From Burkholderia diffusa (GTDB lineage: Bacteria > Pseudomonadota > Gammaproteobacteria > Burkholderiales > Burkholderiaceae): 64,000 nucleotides of DNA. Numbering within the stretch: the stretch's first letter is position 1; the number at the start of each line of letters is the position of its first letter. The stretch covers positions 1-64,000 of the forward strand of contig NZ_CABVPN010000037.1 of assembly GCF_902499115.1 (NCBI RefSeq), written 5' to 3'. Made by a program: the position numbers and the translations under genes. A model generated the notes under the pieces. The model was not told the origin of the DNA. It made no database searches and saw only the letters and a program-made list of their open reading frames with translations. Positions 43,265 through 52,153 of the stretch are shown here, one piece after another.

Positions 43265-45306
43265 GCCTCGTCCGCCAGTTTCGCGAGCAGCGCGCGCGCA
43301 TCGTCGCGCGTCGCGGCGTCGTTCGCATCGACGACTTCCTGCAGCAGCGTGCGCGCGCCGGATAGGTCGCCCAGCTCGACGTACTCGGATGCGAGATCCA
43401 GCTTGTTGCGCGCGATGCGCGCAAGCTCCTCCGGTGTCAGCGCGGGCAGCACGGCGCCCGGCGCGGACGGCAGGTCGAGATCGAAATCCAGTTTCAACGC
43501 ACCGAACTGCGCGCCGCCGAGCGGCGGCAGCGACGACGGCGCGGATGCGCCACCCGCGTGCGGCACGGGCGTTGCCGCATCCGGATCCCAGTCGAACTCG
43601 TCGTCCTGGTCGGCCGGGTGTTCCGGTGCCGGATCGTTCGCACCAACGGGCGGGTGCGACGCGGGTTGACCGTTAGTTGCGATTCGATCGCTTTCGGCTT
43701 GATCTTCCGGGGCGGCCGGCTCTTCCGCCGTACGCGGCGGCAGCGGCATGTCGAGGCTGTTCAGCGCGCTGATCGCGTTCTGCATCAGCGCCGCGTGCTG
43801 CGCGTCGTGCGTCGCCGGCGCGGCAGGTGCTTCGATCGGCTCACCCGGGGGCGTCTCCGCGATGGGCTGCGCGTCGTGCGGTGCCGCCTCTGCAGCGCCC
43901 GCCAGCGCGGCAGGCGCTTGCTTTTGATCGTCTTGCGTCGTTGCCGCTTCCGGCGACGACGGCACGTCGAGATCGCGCGTTTCGGCCACCTCTGCCGCTA
44001 CCGCGGCGGCCGAAACGAGATTCACGTCGGCGGCTGCGTCGCGTGCGACCGGCGTCTCGGGAAGAATCGGCGGCACGGGTTCGACGGACGACGAGGCGCT
44101 GGTATCCGAAGCAGCCGCCCCGCCGGACTCCGGAGTGAGCGCATCGGCGCGCCGCGCTTTCCGGCGCTTGCGCCACGCAAACCCGGCCGCGAGAACGACC
44201 ACGGCCGCGCCGGCCGCCGCGGCCGGGCGCCAGTCGATCTGTTCGGAACCACGCGCGAACGGCGTCGCCGCCACGGGCACGGCTGGCTGCACGGCTGCCG
44301 ATGCCGGCTGCGCCGCACTGGCGGCCACGCCGGACGCCGCCTCGCTCGCGGCGGGCGACGACGCGGCAGCAGATGCGCCGTCATTCGCAGCGGGACGCGG
44401 GGCAGCCGGTGCCGGTGCCGGTGCAACGTTGTTCGTCGCGGCCGGCTTGCCAATGCCGTGTTTCTGCAGCTCCATCAGCACGCGGTTCTTCAGCGCGAGC
44501 AGTTGCTGCAGGCTCGACGGCCGCGGCTGCGATGCGCCCGCGACGGGTGCCGCCGCGGATGGTTCGTGCATGCCTTGAGCCGGGCCGCCCTGCGCGGGCG
44601 GGATGGCGGCATCGCTCGCGGACGACGGGGTCGCGGACTGAATCGCGCCGCTCCACACGTGCGGCCCGCTTGCACCGGCCGCAGGCGCGGCCGGCTGAAC
44701 CGGTTCGACCGTCGACGCGCCATGCGCGGCGGATGCTGCGGACGCGCCGGTCGAAGCCGACGCCCCTGCCACGACCGCCGCCGCGACGCTTGCACCGCTG
44801 ACCGGTGCCGCGTGCGCAGCCGGTGCGGCCGGCGCCGTTTGCACGGCCGACCCCGGATGCGGCGCGGACGCACCATGCTGCGCAGCCGCGACCGTACCCG
44901 ACGCGGCGGCCACCGCGGATACTGCCGATGCACCGGAAGCACCGGCCGCCGCGAGCGCCGCGCCCGTCGCGTCGAGCGCCGGCACCGTCAGCGTCGCGCC
45001 GACTTTCAGGCGGCTCGGATCGCGCTTCATGAATGCCTGCGGGTTGGCGTCGAACAATGCGCGTCCGGCGCGCGCGAGCACGCCCGGATCGTGCGACTGC
45101 GTGGCCGCCTTCGCGAGATCGTTCAACGACTGGCCCGGCTGGACCGTCACGGTAAGCGGCGCGGGACCGCCTGCGGCGGAAGCCGGCAGTTCGACGGCGC
45201 CGGTCGCCCAGGCCGACGCGGCCGCGCCGAGTGCCAGGATCGCCAGCGCGCCACGCACGGCGCGCGACAGACGGGACTGACGCGGAAACAAGGAAATTCG
45301 GGACAT
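43261..45306 (-). CDS. fimV: FimV/HubP-like polar protein
   Basis: This 681-residue protein starts at ATG 45306; the 74 codons upstream in frame are not translated. It has a signal peptide (VRGALAILALGAAASAWA), a LysM-type peptidoglycan-binding region (about residues 50-110, VTVQPGQSLNDLAKAATQS), and a long Ala/Ser/Pro-rich periplasmic stretch. One membrane helix follows (AAAAGAAVVVLAAGFAWRKRRK, near 400), then an acidic cytoplasmic part and the FimV C-terminal TPR-like domain (LDLASEYVELGDLSGARTLL). Such proteins organise type IV pili and the cell pole. Confidence 0.9.
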   Translation of the reverse strand: MSRISLFPRQSRLSRAVRGALAILALGAAASAWATGAVELPASAAGGPAPLTVTVQPGQSLNDLAKAATQSHDPGVLARAGRALFDANPQAFMKRDPSRLKVGATLTVPALDATGAALAAAGASGASAVSAVAAASGTVAAAQHGASAPHPGSAVQTAPAAPAAHAAPVSGASVAAAVVAGASASTGASAASAAHGASTVEPVQPAAPAAGASGPHVWSGAIQSATPSSASDAAIPPAQGGPAQGMHEPSAAAPVAGASQPRPSSLQQLLALKNRVLMELQKHGIGKPAATNNVAPAPAPAAPRPAANDGASAAASSPAASEAASGVAASAAQPASAAVQPAVPVAATPFARGSEQIDWRPAAAAGAAVVVLAAGFAWRKRRKARRADALTPESGGAAASDTSASSSVEPVPPILPETPVARDAAADVNLVSAAAVAAEVAETRDLDVPSSPEAATTQDDQKQAPAALAGAAEAAPHDAQPIAETPPGEPIEAPAAPATHDAQHAALMQNAISALNSLDMPLPPRTAEEPAAPEDQAESDRIATNGQPASHPPVGANDPAPEHPADQDDEFDWDPDAATPVPHAGGASAPSSLPPLGGAQFGALKLDFDLDLPSAPGAVLPALTPEELARIARNKLDLASEYVELGDLSGARTLLQEVVDANDAATRDDARALLAKLADEA

Positions 45307-45382
45307 CGTAGACTCAATCGCCGCGCGCGGGCGCGGCTCGGATTCGCGTAGGGAAGCGTCAATAAAATCGCCGCAGAAATGC

Positions 45383-45411
45383 AAAAGCGTCGCGCTGAAC
45401 GCGACGCTTTT
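45383..45411. terminator. bidirectional stem-loop upstream of fimV
   Basis: AAAAGCGTCGCG and CGCGACGCTTTT are perfectly complementary around CTGAA, giving a short T-run on both strands. It lies 77 bases before fimV on its own transcript, so it may attenuate read-through from upstream genes or the fimV leader itself. Confidence 0.6.
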
Positions 45412-45648
45412 GGCGACTCCGCGCGTCGTAACCGCATAGTTTACTTCACGCGATCGGGTTCCGGCCGAATTCGTCGCCGGCGGATGCGGCCGTCCATGCC
45501 GGCGCATCGGCGCGATCGCTACCCGCACCGCGCCGCCGGCGCGCGAATCGCGCGACGGCCACGCCGATCCTCACCGTCAATCGCGCACGGCAGTTTTATC
45601 AAAAATGGATCATCAATCAATGAAAATTGTGGCAACCGCATCGCCCCC

Positions 45649-45664
45649 GACATGAATTCATGTC
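45649..45664. promoter_or_regulatory. 16-base perfect palindrome
   Basis: The sequence GACATGAATTCATGTC is fully self-complementary and lies about 350 bases upstream of fimV, close to AT-rich sequence that may hold the promoter. It looks like an operator for a dimeric regulator. Confidence 0.45.
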
Positions 45665-45734
45665 CGTATGGATCGCGTCCCGTCCCGCTCACAAGCGTCT
45701 CGGGATTTTCGCGCGTATGCCGCGGCGCCAACCA

Positions 45735-45777
45735 ATAAAAAAACGCCTGCCGCCCCGCGAAGGGCTGGCAGGCGTTT
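45735..45777 (-). terminator. Rho-independent terminator of asd
   Basis: On the minus strand AACGCCTGCC pairs with GGCAGGCGTT, and the run TTTTTTTATTG follows. It is about 43 bases after the asd stop. Confidence 0.88.
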
Positions 45778-45819
45778 CGCGTCGCGCGCCGACGGGGCGC
45801 GCGCGGCGCAGCCCGATTC

Positions 45820-46941
45820 TTACTTGTCGAGCAGGATGCGCAGCATGCGGCGCAGCGGCTCGGCCGCGCCCCACAGCAGCTGGTCGCCGACCGTGAACGC
45901 CGACAGGTATTCGCCGCCCATCGCGAGCTTGCGCAGGCGACCGACCGGCACCGTCAGCGTGCCGGTGATCTTCGCCGGCGACAGGTCGCGCATCGACGCT
46001 TCGCGCTCGTTCGGCACGACCTTCACCCAGTCGTTCGCCGACGCGAGGATGCCGTTGATTTCGTCCAGCGGGACGTCCTTCTTCAGCTTGATCGTCAGCG
46101 CCTGCGAGTGGCAGCGCATCGCGCCGATCCGCACGCACAGCCCGTCGACCGGGATCGAACCCGGCTCGCCCATGGCCGGCTTGCCGAGGATCTTGTTGGT
46201 TTCCGCGCCGCCCTTCCACTCTTCCTTCGACATCCCGTTGCCGAGATCCTTGTCGATCCACGGAATCAGCGAACCCGCGAGCGGCACGCCGAACTGGCTC
46301 GTCGGCATTGCATCGCTGTTCATCGTCGCGAGCACGCGGCGGTCGATGTCGAGAATCGCGGAAGCCGGATCGGCGAGCTGTTCCTGCACCGAACCGTGCA
46401 GTGCGCCCATCTGCGACAGCAGTTCACGCATGTTCTGCGCGCCCGCGCCCGATGCGGCCTGGTAGGTCATCGCCGTCATCCAGTCGACGAGGTTCTCGCG
46501 GAACAGGCCGCCGAGCGCCATCAGCATCAGGCTGACCGTGCAGTTGCCGCCGACGAAGTTCTTCGTGCCCTTGACGAGCGCGTCCTTGATCACGTCGAGG
46601 TTGACCGGATCGAGGATGATGACTGCGTCGTCCTGCATCCGCAGCGACGAGGCCGCGTCGATCCAGTAGCCGTTCCAGCCGGCCGCGCGCAGCTTCGGGA
46701 ACACGTCGTTCGTGTAGTCGCCGCCCTGGCACGTGATGATCACGTCGCACTTCTTCAGCTCGTCGACGTTGGTCGCGTCCTTGAGCGTAGTCTCGTTTTT
46801 CGCGAACGACGGCGCCTTGCCGCCCGTATTGCTGGTGCTGAAAAACACCGGCTCGATCAGGTCGAAATCACCTTCTTCCTGCATGCGCTGCATCAGCACG
46901 CTGCCGACCATGCCGCGCCAACCTACGAGACCTACGTTCAT
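45820..46941 (-). CDS. asd: aspartate-semialdehyde dehydrogenase
   Basis: This 373-residue NADPH enzyme makes aspartate semialdehyde for lysine, threonine, methionine and diaminopimelate. It begins MNVGLVGWRGMVGSVLMQRM (cofactor loop), with the active cysteine in FVGGNCTVSLMLMALGGLF near residue 135 and the acid/base His in CVRIGAMRCHSQALTIKL. ATG 46941 has AAAGGG 9 bases upstream. It is preceded by a Thr/Ile-rich small ORF and a hairpin, which suggests control by its end products. Confidence 0.96.
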   Translation of the reverse strand: MNVGLVGWRGMVGSVLMQRMQEEGDFDLIEPVFFSTSNTGGKAPSFAKNETTLKDATNVDELKKCDVIITCQGGDYTNDVFPKLRAAGWNGYWIDAASSLRMQDDAVIILDPVNLDVIKDALVKGTKNFVGGNCTVSLMLMALGGLFRENLVDWMTAMTYQAASGAGAQNMRELLSQMGALHGSVQEQLADPASAILDIDRRVLATMNSDAMPTSQFGVPLAGSLIPWIDKDLGNGMSKEEWKGGAETNKILGKPAMGEPGSIPVDGLCVRIGAMRCHSQALTIKLKKDVPLDEINGILASANDWVKVVPNEREASMRDLSPAKITGTLTVPVGRLRKLAMGGEYLSAFTVGDQLLWGAAEPLRRMLRILLDK

Positions 46942-46965
46942 GACTAACCCTTTGAATGGAGCTTC

Positions 46966-47011
46966 CCCGCCATTTCCGCCCCCGGCGTGACCGCGCGGGG
47001 AAACAGGCGGG
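46966..47011 (-). promoter_or_regulatory. hairpin between leader ORF and asd
   Basis: On the minus strand CCCGCC pairs with GGCGGG, then UUUCC with GGAAA, and a GC-rich inner stem closes it. It begins 12 bases after the leader ORF stop and ends 25 bases before asd. It lacks a U-run, so if it attenuates it would act through Rho or translation. Confidence 0.45.
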
Positions 47012-47023
47012 CACGACGGACGA

Positions 47024-47143
47024 TCAGCGTTTAATGATCGTTTTCGTGGTAATGGTGTTCGTGATGACGATGGCGCGCGTACCCGCACGGGCAGTGTTGC
47101 CGTGGAGTTTCAGGACCGGGGAGATCAGGGAAATCAGCGCCAT
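47024..47143 (-). CDS. putative Thr/Ile-rich leader peptide of asd
   Basis: This 39-residue ORF runs from ATG 47143 to TGA 47024. Its C-terminal half is RAIVITNTITTKTIIKR, with five Thr and five Ile codons in fourteen positions, close in style to the E. coli thrL peptide (TTITTTITITT). Asd leads to threonine and isoleucine, so a ribosome-stalling attenuator is a natural reading. The hairpin at 46966-47011 follows directly. Weak points are the poor Shine-Dalgarno sequence before the ATG and the missing U-run. The +1 frame reads His-rich, which shows that the repeat itself could have arisen by chance from CA-rich sequence. Confidence 0.5.
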   Translation of the reverse strand: MALISLISPVLKLHGNTARAGTRAIVITNTITTKTIIKR

Positions 47144-47263
47144 CGTTCGAGTCTACACAAAGCCGGTTGGCCGCACAACGGCCAACCACGCGCGAACCGG
47201 CCGATTTCGCGGCCCGTTCGCGCCCTTTCCACAATTCACTGCATTACTGCATTGCCGTGCGCG

Positions 47264-48331
47264 TTACAGCGCAGCGACCACCGCGTCGCCCATCGCCGCC
47301 GTGCCGACCTGCTTGCAACCCGGCGTCGCGATGTCGCCCGTGCGATAGCCTTGTTCGAGCACCGTTTTCACCGCGTGCTCGATGCGATCGGCCTGCTCCG
47401 CGCGATTCAGCGAGTAGCGCAGCAGCATCGCGGCCGACAGGATCGTCGCCAGCGGGTTCGCGATGCCCTTGCCCGCGATGTCCGGCGCCGAACCGTGCGA
47501 CGGCTCGTACAGGCCCTTGTTGTTCTTGTCGAGCGACGCCGACGGCAGCATGCCGATCGAGCCCGTCAGCATCGACGCTTCATCCGACAGGATGTCGCCG
47601 AACATGTTGCCGGTCACGATCACGTCGAACTGCTTCGGCGCCTTCGCGAGCTGCATCGCCGCGTTGTCGACGTACATGTGCGACAGCTCGACGTCAGCGT
47701 ATTCCTTCGACACGTCGATCATGATGTCGCGCCAGAACTGCGACGTTTCGAGCACGTTCGACTTGTCGACCGACAGCAGCTTCTTCGCACGCTTTCGCGC
47801 GGCCTGGAACGCGACGTGCGCGATGCGGCGCACTTCCGGTTCCGAATAGCGCATCGTGTCGAAGCCTTCGCGCTCGCCGGCGAACGGGCCGTCGGGAGCA
47901 GCGCGCACGCCGCGCGGCTGGCCGAAGTAGATGTCGCCGTTGAGTTCGCGCACGATCAGGATGTCGAGGCCTGCGACCAGCTCGGGCTTCAGCGGCGACG
48001 CGTCGACGAGTTGCGGATAGCAGATCGCCGGACGGAAGTTCGCGAACAGCTCGAGATGCTTGCGCAGCCCGAGGATCGCCTGCTCGGGGCGCAACGCGCG
48101 CTCGAGCGAGTCGTACTTCCAGTCGCCGACCGCGCCGAACAGGATCGCGTCGGCTTCCTTCGCGAGTTTCAGCGTCGCGTCCGGCAGCGGGTGGCCGCTC
48201 GCCTCGTAGCCCGCGCCGCCGACCGGCGCCTGTTCGAGTTCGAACTTCTCGTCGAGGGCGTTCAGCACCTTGACCGCTTCGTTGACGATTTCCGGACCGA
48301 TGCCGTCGCCGGGCAGCACTGCAATCTTCAT
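47264..48331 (-). CDS. leuB: 3-isopropylmalate dehydrogenase
   Basis: This 355-residue NAD enzyme oxidises and decarboxylates 3-isopropylmalate in leucine synthesis. It begins MKIAVLPGDGIGPEIVNEAVKVL. RALRPEQAILGLRKHLELFANFRP, IVRELNGDIYFGQPRG and EPSHGSAPDIAGKGIANPLATI are the substrate and cofactor motifs. It is 73 bases after leuD and 322 bases before asd, in a leuC-ecn-leuD-leuB order. Confidence 0.97.
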   Translation of the reverse strand: MKIAVLPGDGIGPEIVNEAVKVLNALDEKFELEQAPVGGAGYEASGHPLPDATLKLAKEADAILFGAVGDWKYDSLERALRPEQAILGLRKHLELFANFRPAICYPQLVDASPLKPELVAGLDILIVRELNGDIYFGQPRGVRAAPDGPFAGEREGFDTMRYSEPEVRRIAHVAFQAARKRAKKLLSVDKSNVLETSQFWRDIMIDVSKEYADVELSHMYVDNAAMQLAKAPKQFDVIVTGNMFGDILSDEASMLTGSIGMLPSASLDKNNKGLYEPSHGSAPDIAGKGIANPLATILSAAMLLRYSLNRAEQADRIEHAVKTVLEQGYRTGDIATPGCKQVGTAAMGDAVVAAL

Positions 48332-48404
48332 GCGTTATTCCTGACTGGGTAGGTATGAATGGCAGGTCGGCGAGCGCGTCATGCACGCCCGCCCGGAGGC
48401 AATC

Positions 48405-49055
48405 TCAGCCGACCAGCTTGTTGTTGAGCCACGGCTGCTTCGCGAGCCGCTCGGCTTCGAACTGGCGGATCTTGTCCGCGTGACGCAGCGTCAGGCCGAT
48501 GTCGTCGAAACCGTTCACCAGGCAGTACTTGCGGAACGCGGTGATGTCGAACGCATACTCGCGGCCGTCGCCCGTGCGCACGACCTGCGCGTCGAGGTCG
48601 ATCGTCAGCTGATAGCCGTTGAACGCGTACGTCTCGTTGAACAGGTGATCGACCTGCTGCTCGGTCAGCACGATCGGCAGCAGCCCGTTCTTGTAGCAGT
48701 TGTTGAAGAAAATGTCGGCGAAGCTCGGCGCGATGATCGCGCGGAAGCCGTACTGCTGCAGCGCCCACGGCGCGTGCTCGCGCGAGCTGCCGCAGCCGAA
48801 GTTCTTGCGTGCGAGCAGCACCGATGCGCCCTGGTAGCGCGGCTGGTTCAGCACGAAATCCGGGTTCAGCGGGCGCTTCGAGTTGTCCTGGCCCGGCTCG
48901 CCGTGATCGAGGTAACGCCATTCGTCGAACGCGTTCGGACCGAAGCCCGTGCGCTTGATCGACTTCAGGAACTGCTTCGGGATGATCGCGTCGGTGTCGA
49001 CGTTCTCGCGATCGAGCGGCGCCACGACGCCGGTATGCACATTGAATTTTTCCAT
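48405..49055 (-). CDS. leuD: 3-isopropylmalate dehydratase small subunit
   Basis: This 216-residue subunit completes the LeuCD isomerase. Motifs are VVAPLDRENVDTDAIIPKQFLK near the start and the substrate loop NFGCGSSREHAPWALQQYGF near residue 80. ATG 49055 is used; the frame extends 10 residues upstream without a better site. An entericidin gene lies between leuC and leuD. Confidence 0.96.
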   Translation of the reverse strand: MEKFNVHTGVVAPLDRENVDTDAIIPKQFLKSIKRTGFGPNAFDEWRYLDHGEPGQDNSKRPLNPDFVLNQPRYQGASVLLARKNFGCGSSREHAPWALQQYGFRAIIAPSFADIFFNNCYKNGLLPIVLTEQQVDHLFNETYAFNGYQLTIDLDAQVVRTGDGREYAFDITAFRKYCLVNGFDDIGLTLRHADKIRQFEAERLAKQPWLNNKLVG

Positions 49056-49120
49056 GATCCGTCTATCCGGTTGAGGGGCCGGCATTCAGCCGGCGCACAT
49101 CGACAAATTCTCGGCGGATG

Positions 49121-49267
49121 TCACTCCGCGGCGCGCTGCAGCGCGTTGCCGGCGGCATTGACGTCCTGGCCGAAGCCTCGGACGGTATTGCAGCCCGCAA
49201 GGCCGAAGCCCAGCCCCGCGAGCGCCAGCGCGGCAACCAGCCGCGCGATGAGCTTCGATGCCGTCAC
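49121..49267 (-). CDS. entericidin-family lipoprotein
   Basis: This 48-residue ORF starts at GTG 49267 and ends at TGA 49121. The N-terminus TASKLIARLVAALALAGLG with the lipobox GLAGC is a type II signal peptide, cleaved before Cys26. The mature part NTVRGFGQDVNAAGNALQRAAE matches the entericidin A/B family (CNTVxGxGxDVxxxGxxIxxAA). Entericidins are tiny membrane lipoproteins linked to bacteriolysis and its antidote in E. coli. It lies within the leu operon, only 3 bases after the leuC stop. Confidence 0.85.
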   Translation of the reverse strand: MTASKLIARLVAALALAGLGFGLAGCNTVRGFGQDVNAAGNALQRAAE

Positions 49268-49270
49268 GCG

Positions 49271-50680
<1,410 letters not shown>

Positions 50681-50725
50681 GGGTATGCGGGGTCGTTGTG
50701 ACTACAAGCCTTGCGGATGCGGTCG

Positions 50726-50731
50726 ATTATG
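50726..50731 (-). promoter_or_regulatory. candidate -10 element for leuC
   Basis: The minus strand reads CATAAT 46 bases before the leuC ATG, downstream of the terminator-like hairpin. No good -35 is seen. Confidence 0.3.
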
Positions 50732-50767
50732 CCACGCAGAACGCGCCACGGCGCAGGCCAGACGCGA

Positions 50768-50834
50768 AAAAACCCATTAAAAACAGTGGTTTGGCTGGTA
50801 GTGCCAATACCTGTATCGGCATTACCAGCCAAAC
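50768..50834 (-). terminator. terminator-like inverted repeat upstream of leuC
   Basis: GTTTGGCTGGTA (50789-50800) pairs perfectly with TACCAGCCAAAC (50823-50834), and the inner arms GTGCC/GGCAT pair except for one base. On the minus strand it is followed by CACTGTTTTTAATGGGTTTTTT. No minus-strand gene precedes it in the 120 bases to the divergent cupin gene. It is therefore a candidate leu-operon attenuator, or an operator for the cupin gene. Confidence 0.5.
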
Positions 50835-50953
50835 GGGGCATCGGACGCCGCGACGCCCCGCGCTCGCGATGTTCGCTTCGCGGCGGGTTCCGGCATACGA
50901 TGGGACGACGTGCATCTGCACGTCCCAACGGTCCGGACCCGGAGCCCACGACG

Positions 50954-51286
50954 ATGAAGCTCGGCATCACCCCATCGCTTGCCCGCCTGGACGACGAAGG
51001 CACGCTGTTCACGACGCTGTTTCGCCACGGCACGCTCGACGTCGAGCTGTACCGTCCGCGCGGCGAGGACCTGCAGACGCCGCATACGCGCGACGAGGTC
51101 TACGTGATCGCCGCCGGCACGTCCCGCTTCGTCGTCGACGGGCGCGAATGCAGCGTCGCGACGGGCGACGTGTTGTTCGTCCCCGCATTCGCGTCGCACC
51201 GTTTCGTCGGCTTCTCCGACGATTTCTCGACCTGGGTGTTCTTCTACGGCCCCGAAGGCGGCGAACGCGACGAGCGCGGTGCGTGA
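50954..51286 (+). CDS. cupin-domain protein
   Basis: This 110-residue single-cupin protein has the motif 1 region HGTLDVELYRPRGEDLQTPHTRDEVYVIAAG with metal-type histidine and glutamate, and motif 2 GDVLFVPAFASHRF. Its substrate is unknown; it may be a small enzyme or a ligand-binding protein. ATG 50954 is preceded by a G-rich stretch (CCCGGAGCCC), a modest ribosome site. It is divergent from leuC and 127 bases before a glutathione transferase gene. Confidence 0.78.
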   Translation: MKLGITPSLARLDDEGTLFTTLFRHGTLDVELYRPRGEDLQTPHTRDEVYVIAAGTSRFVVDGRECSVATGDVLFVPAFASHRFVGFSDDFSTWVFFYGPEGGERDERGA

Positions 51287-51413
51287 CGCGCGGCAAGCAC
51301 CGCGCTTCCCGCACGATCTCCTAGACTGTCTATTCGCAACGGGCGGCGCGGCCGCCCTCCCCGCCATCACGATGCGCGCATCGCCCGGCGCATCGACCGG
51401 ACAGGAGCACGGC

Positions 51414-52139
51414 ATGCGATACGAACTTTATTACTGGCCAGAGATCCAGGGCCGCGGCGAATACGTGCGGCTCGCGCTCGAGGCGGCCGAGGCCGACTAT
51501 GTCGACGTGGCGCGCGAATCGGGGCGCGGCATGGGCGTATCGGCAATGATGCGGCTGATGGACAGCACGAAGACCGAATGCGTGCCGTTCGCGCCGCCGT
51601 TCCTGAAGGCCGGCGATGTGCTCGTCGGACAGACCGCGAACATCCTGCTGTTTCTCGGCGCGCGGCTCGGGCTCGCGCCCGACGACGAAGCCGGACGGCT
51701 GTGGGTGCATCAACTCCAGCTGACCGTCGCCGATTTCGTCACCGAGATCCACGACACGCATCACCCGATCGGCAGCGGCCTGTACTACGAGGACCAGAAA
51801 GCCGAGGCCGCCGAGCGCGCGGCCGATTTCCTCGCGCACCGCCTGCCGAAGTTCCTCGGCTACTTCGATCGCGTGCTCGAGCAGAATCCGCACAAAGGCG
51901 GCTATATCGCCGGCGGCGCGCTCAGTTATGCGGACCTGTCGATCTTCCAGCTGATCGAAGGGCTGCGCTACGCGTTCCCGAAGGCGATGCAGCGCGCGGA
52001 GCGCAAGGTCGAGGGGCTCGTCGGCCTGCACGACCGCGTTGCGCGGCATCCGCCCGTCGCGCGCTATCTGGCGTCGGCGCGCCGCATCCCGTTCAACGAC
52101 ATGGGAATCTTCCGGCACTATCCGGAGCTGGACCGGTAG
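51414..52139 (+). CDS. glutathione S-transferase-like protein
   Basis: This 241-residue protein has the thioredoxin-like N-terminal part (MRYELYYWPEIQGRGEYVRLALEAA) and the all-helical C-terminal part (LPKFLGYFDRVLEQ, ALSYADLSIFQLIEGL) of GSTs, closest in style to the sigma/mu-like bacterial proteins with YYWPxxxGRGE. ATG 51414 has AGGAG 8 bases before it. It would conjugate glutathione to electrophiles; the substrate is unknown. It is convergent with the IaaM-type gene, 14 bases from its stop. Confidence 0.85.
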   Translation: MRYELYYWPEIQGRGEYVRLALEAAEADYVDVARESGRGMGVSAMMRLMDSTKTECVPFAPPFLKAGDVLVGQTANILLFLGARLGLAPDDEAGRLWVHQLQLTVADFVTEIHDTHHPIGSGLYYEDQKAEAAERAADFLAHRLPKFLGYFDRVLEQNPHKGGYIAGGALSYADLSIFQLIEGLRYAFPKAMQRAERKVEGLVGLHDRVARHPPVARYLASARRIPFNDMGIFRHYPELDR

Positions 52140-52153
52140 CGCCGGACGCCACG

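Larger units (their letters stand above)
45307..45819. other. Intergenic region, fimV leader and asd terminator
   Basis: This 513-base region has no gene. It contains a 12-base stem-loop at 45383-45411, a 16-base palindrome at 45649-45664, an AT-rich probable promoter zone (45590-45640), and the asd terminator at 45735-45777. Confidence 0.6.
46942..47263. other. leuB-asd intergenic region (asd leader)
   Basis: It contains the putative leader peptide ORF (47024-47143) and, directly after it, a GC-rich hairpin (46966-47011). Upstream of the ORF lies 120 bases of undetermined sequence that may hold the asd promoter. Confidence 0.6.

Noticed and set aside
47031..47234. A 67-codon minus-strand frame ending in a His-rich stretch, as a his-type leader
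   Set aside because: Histidine has no link to asd, and the overlapping Thr/Ile frame fits the pathway. Both cannot be the control signal.
50727..50921. A 64-codon minus-strand frame as a leucine leader peptide
   Set aside because: It has scattered leucines but no run of Leu codons, no good start site, and it reads through the inverted repeat.
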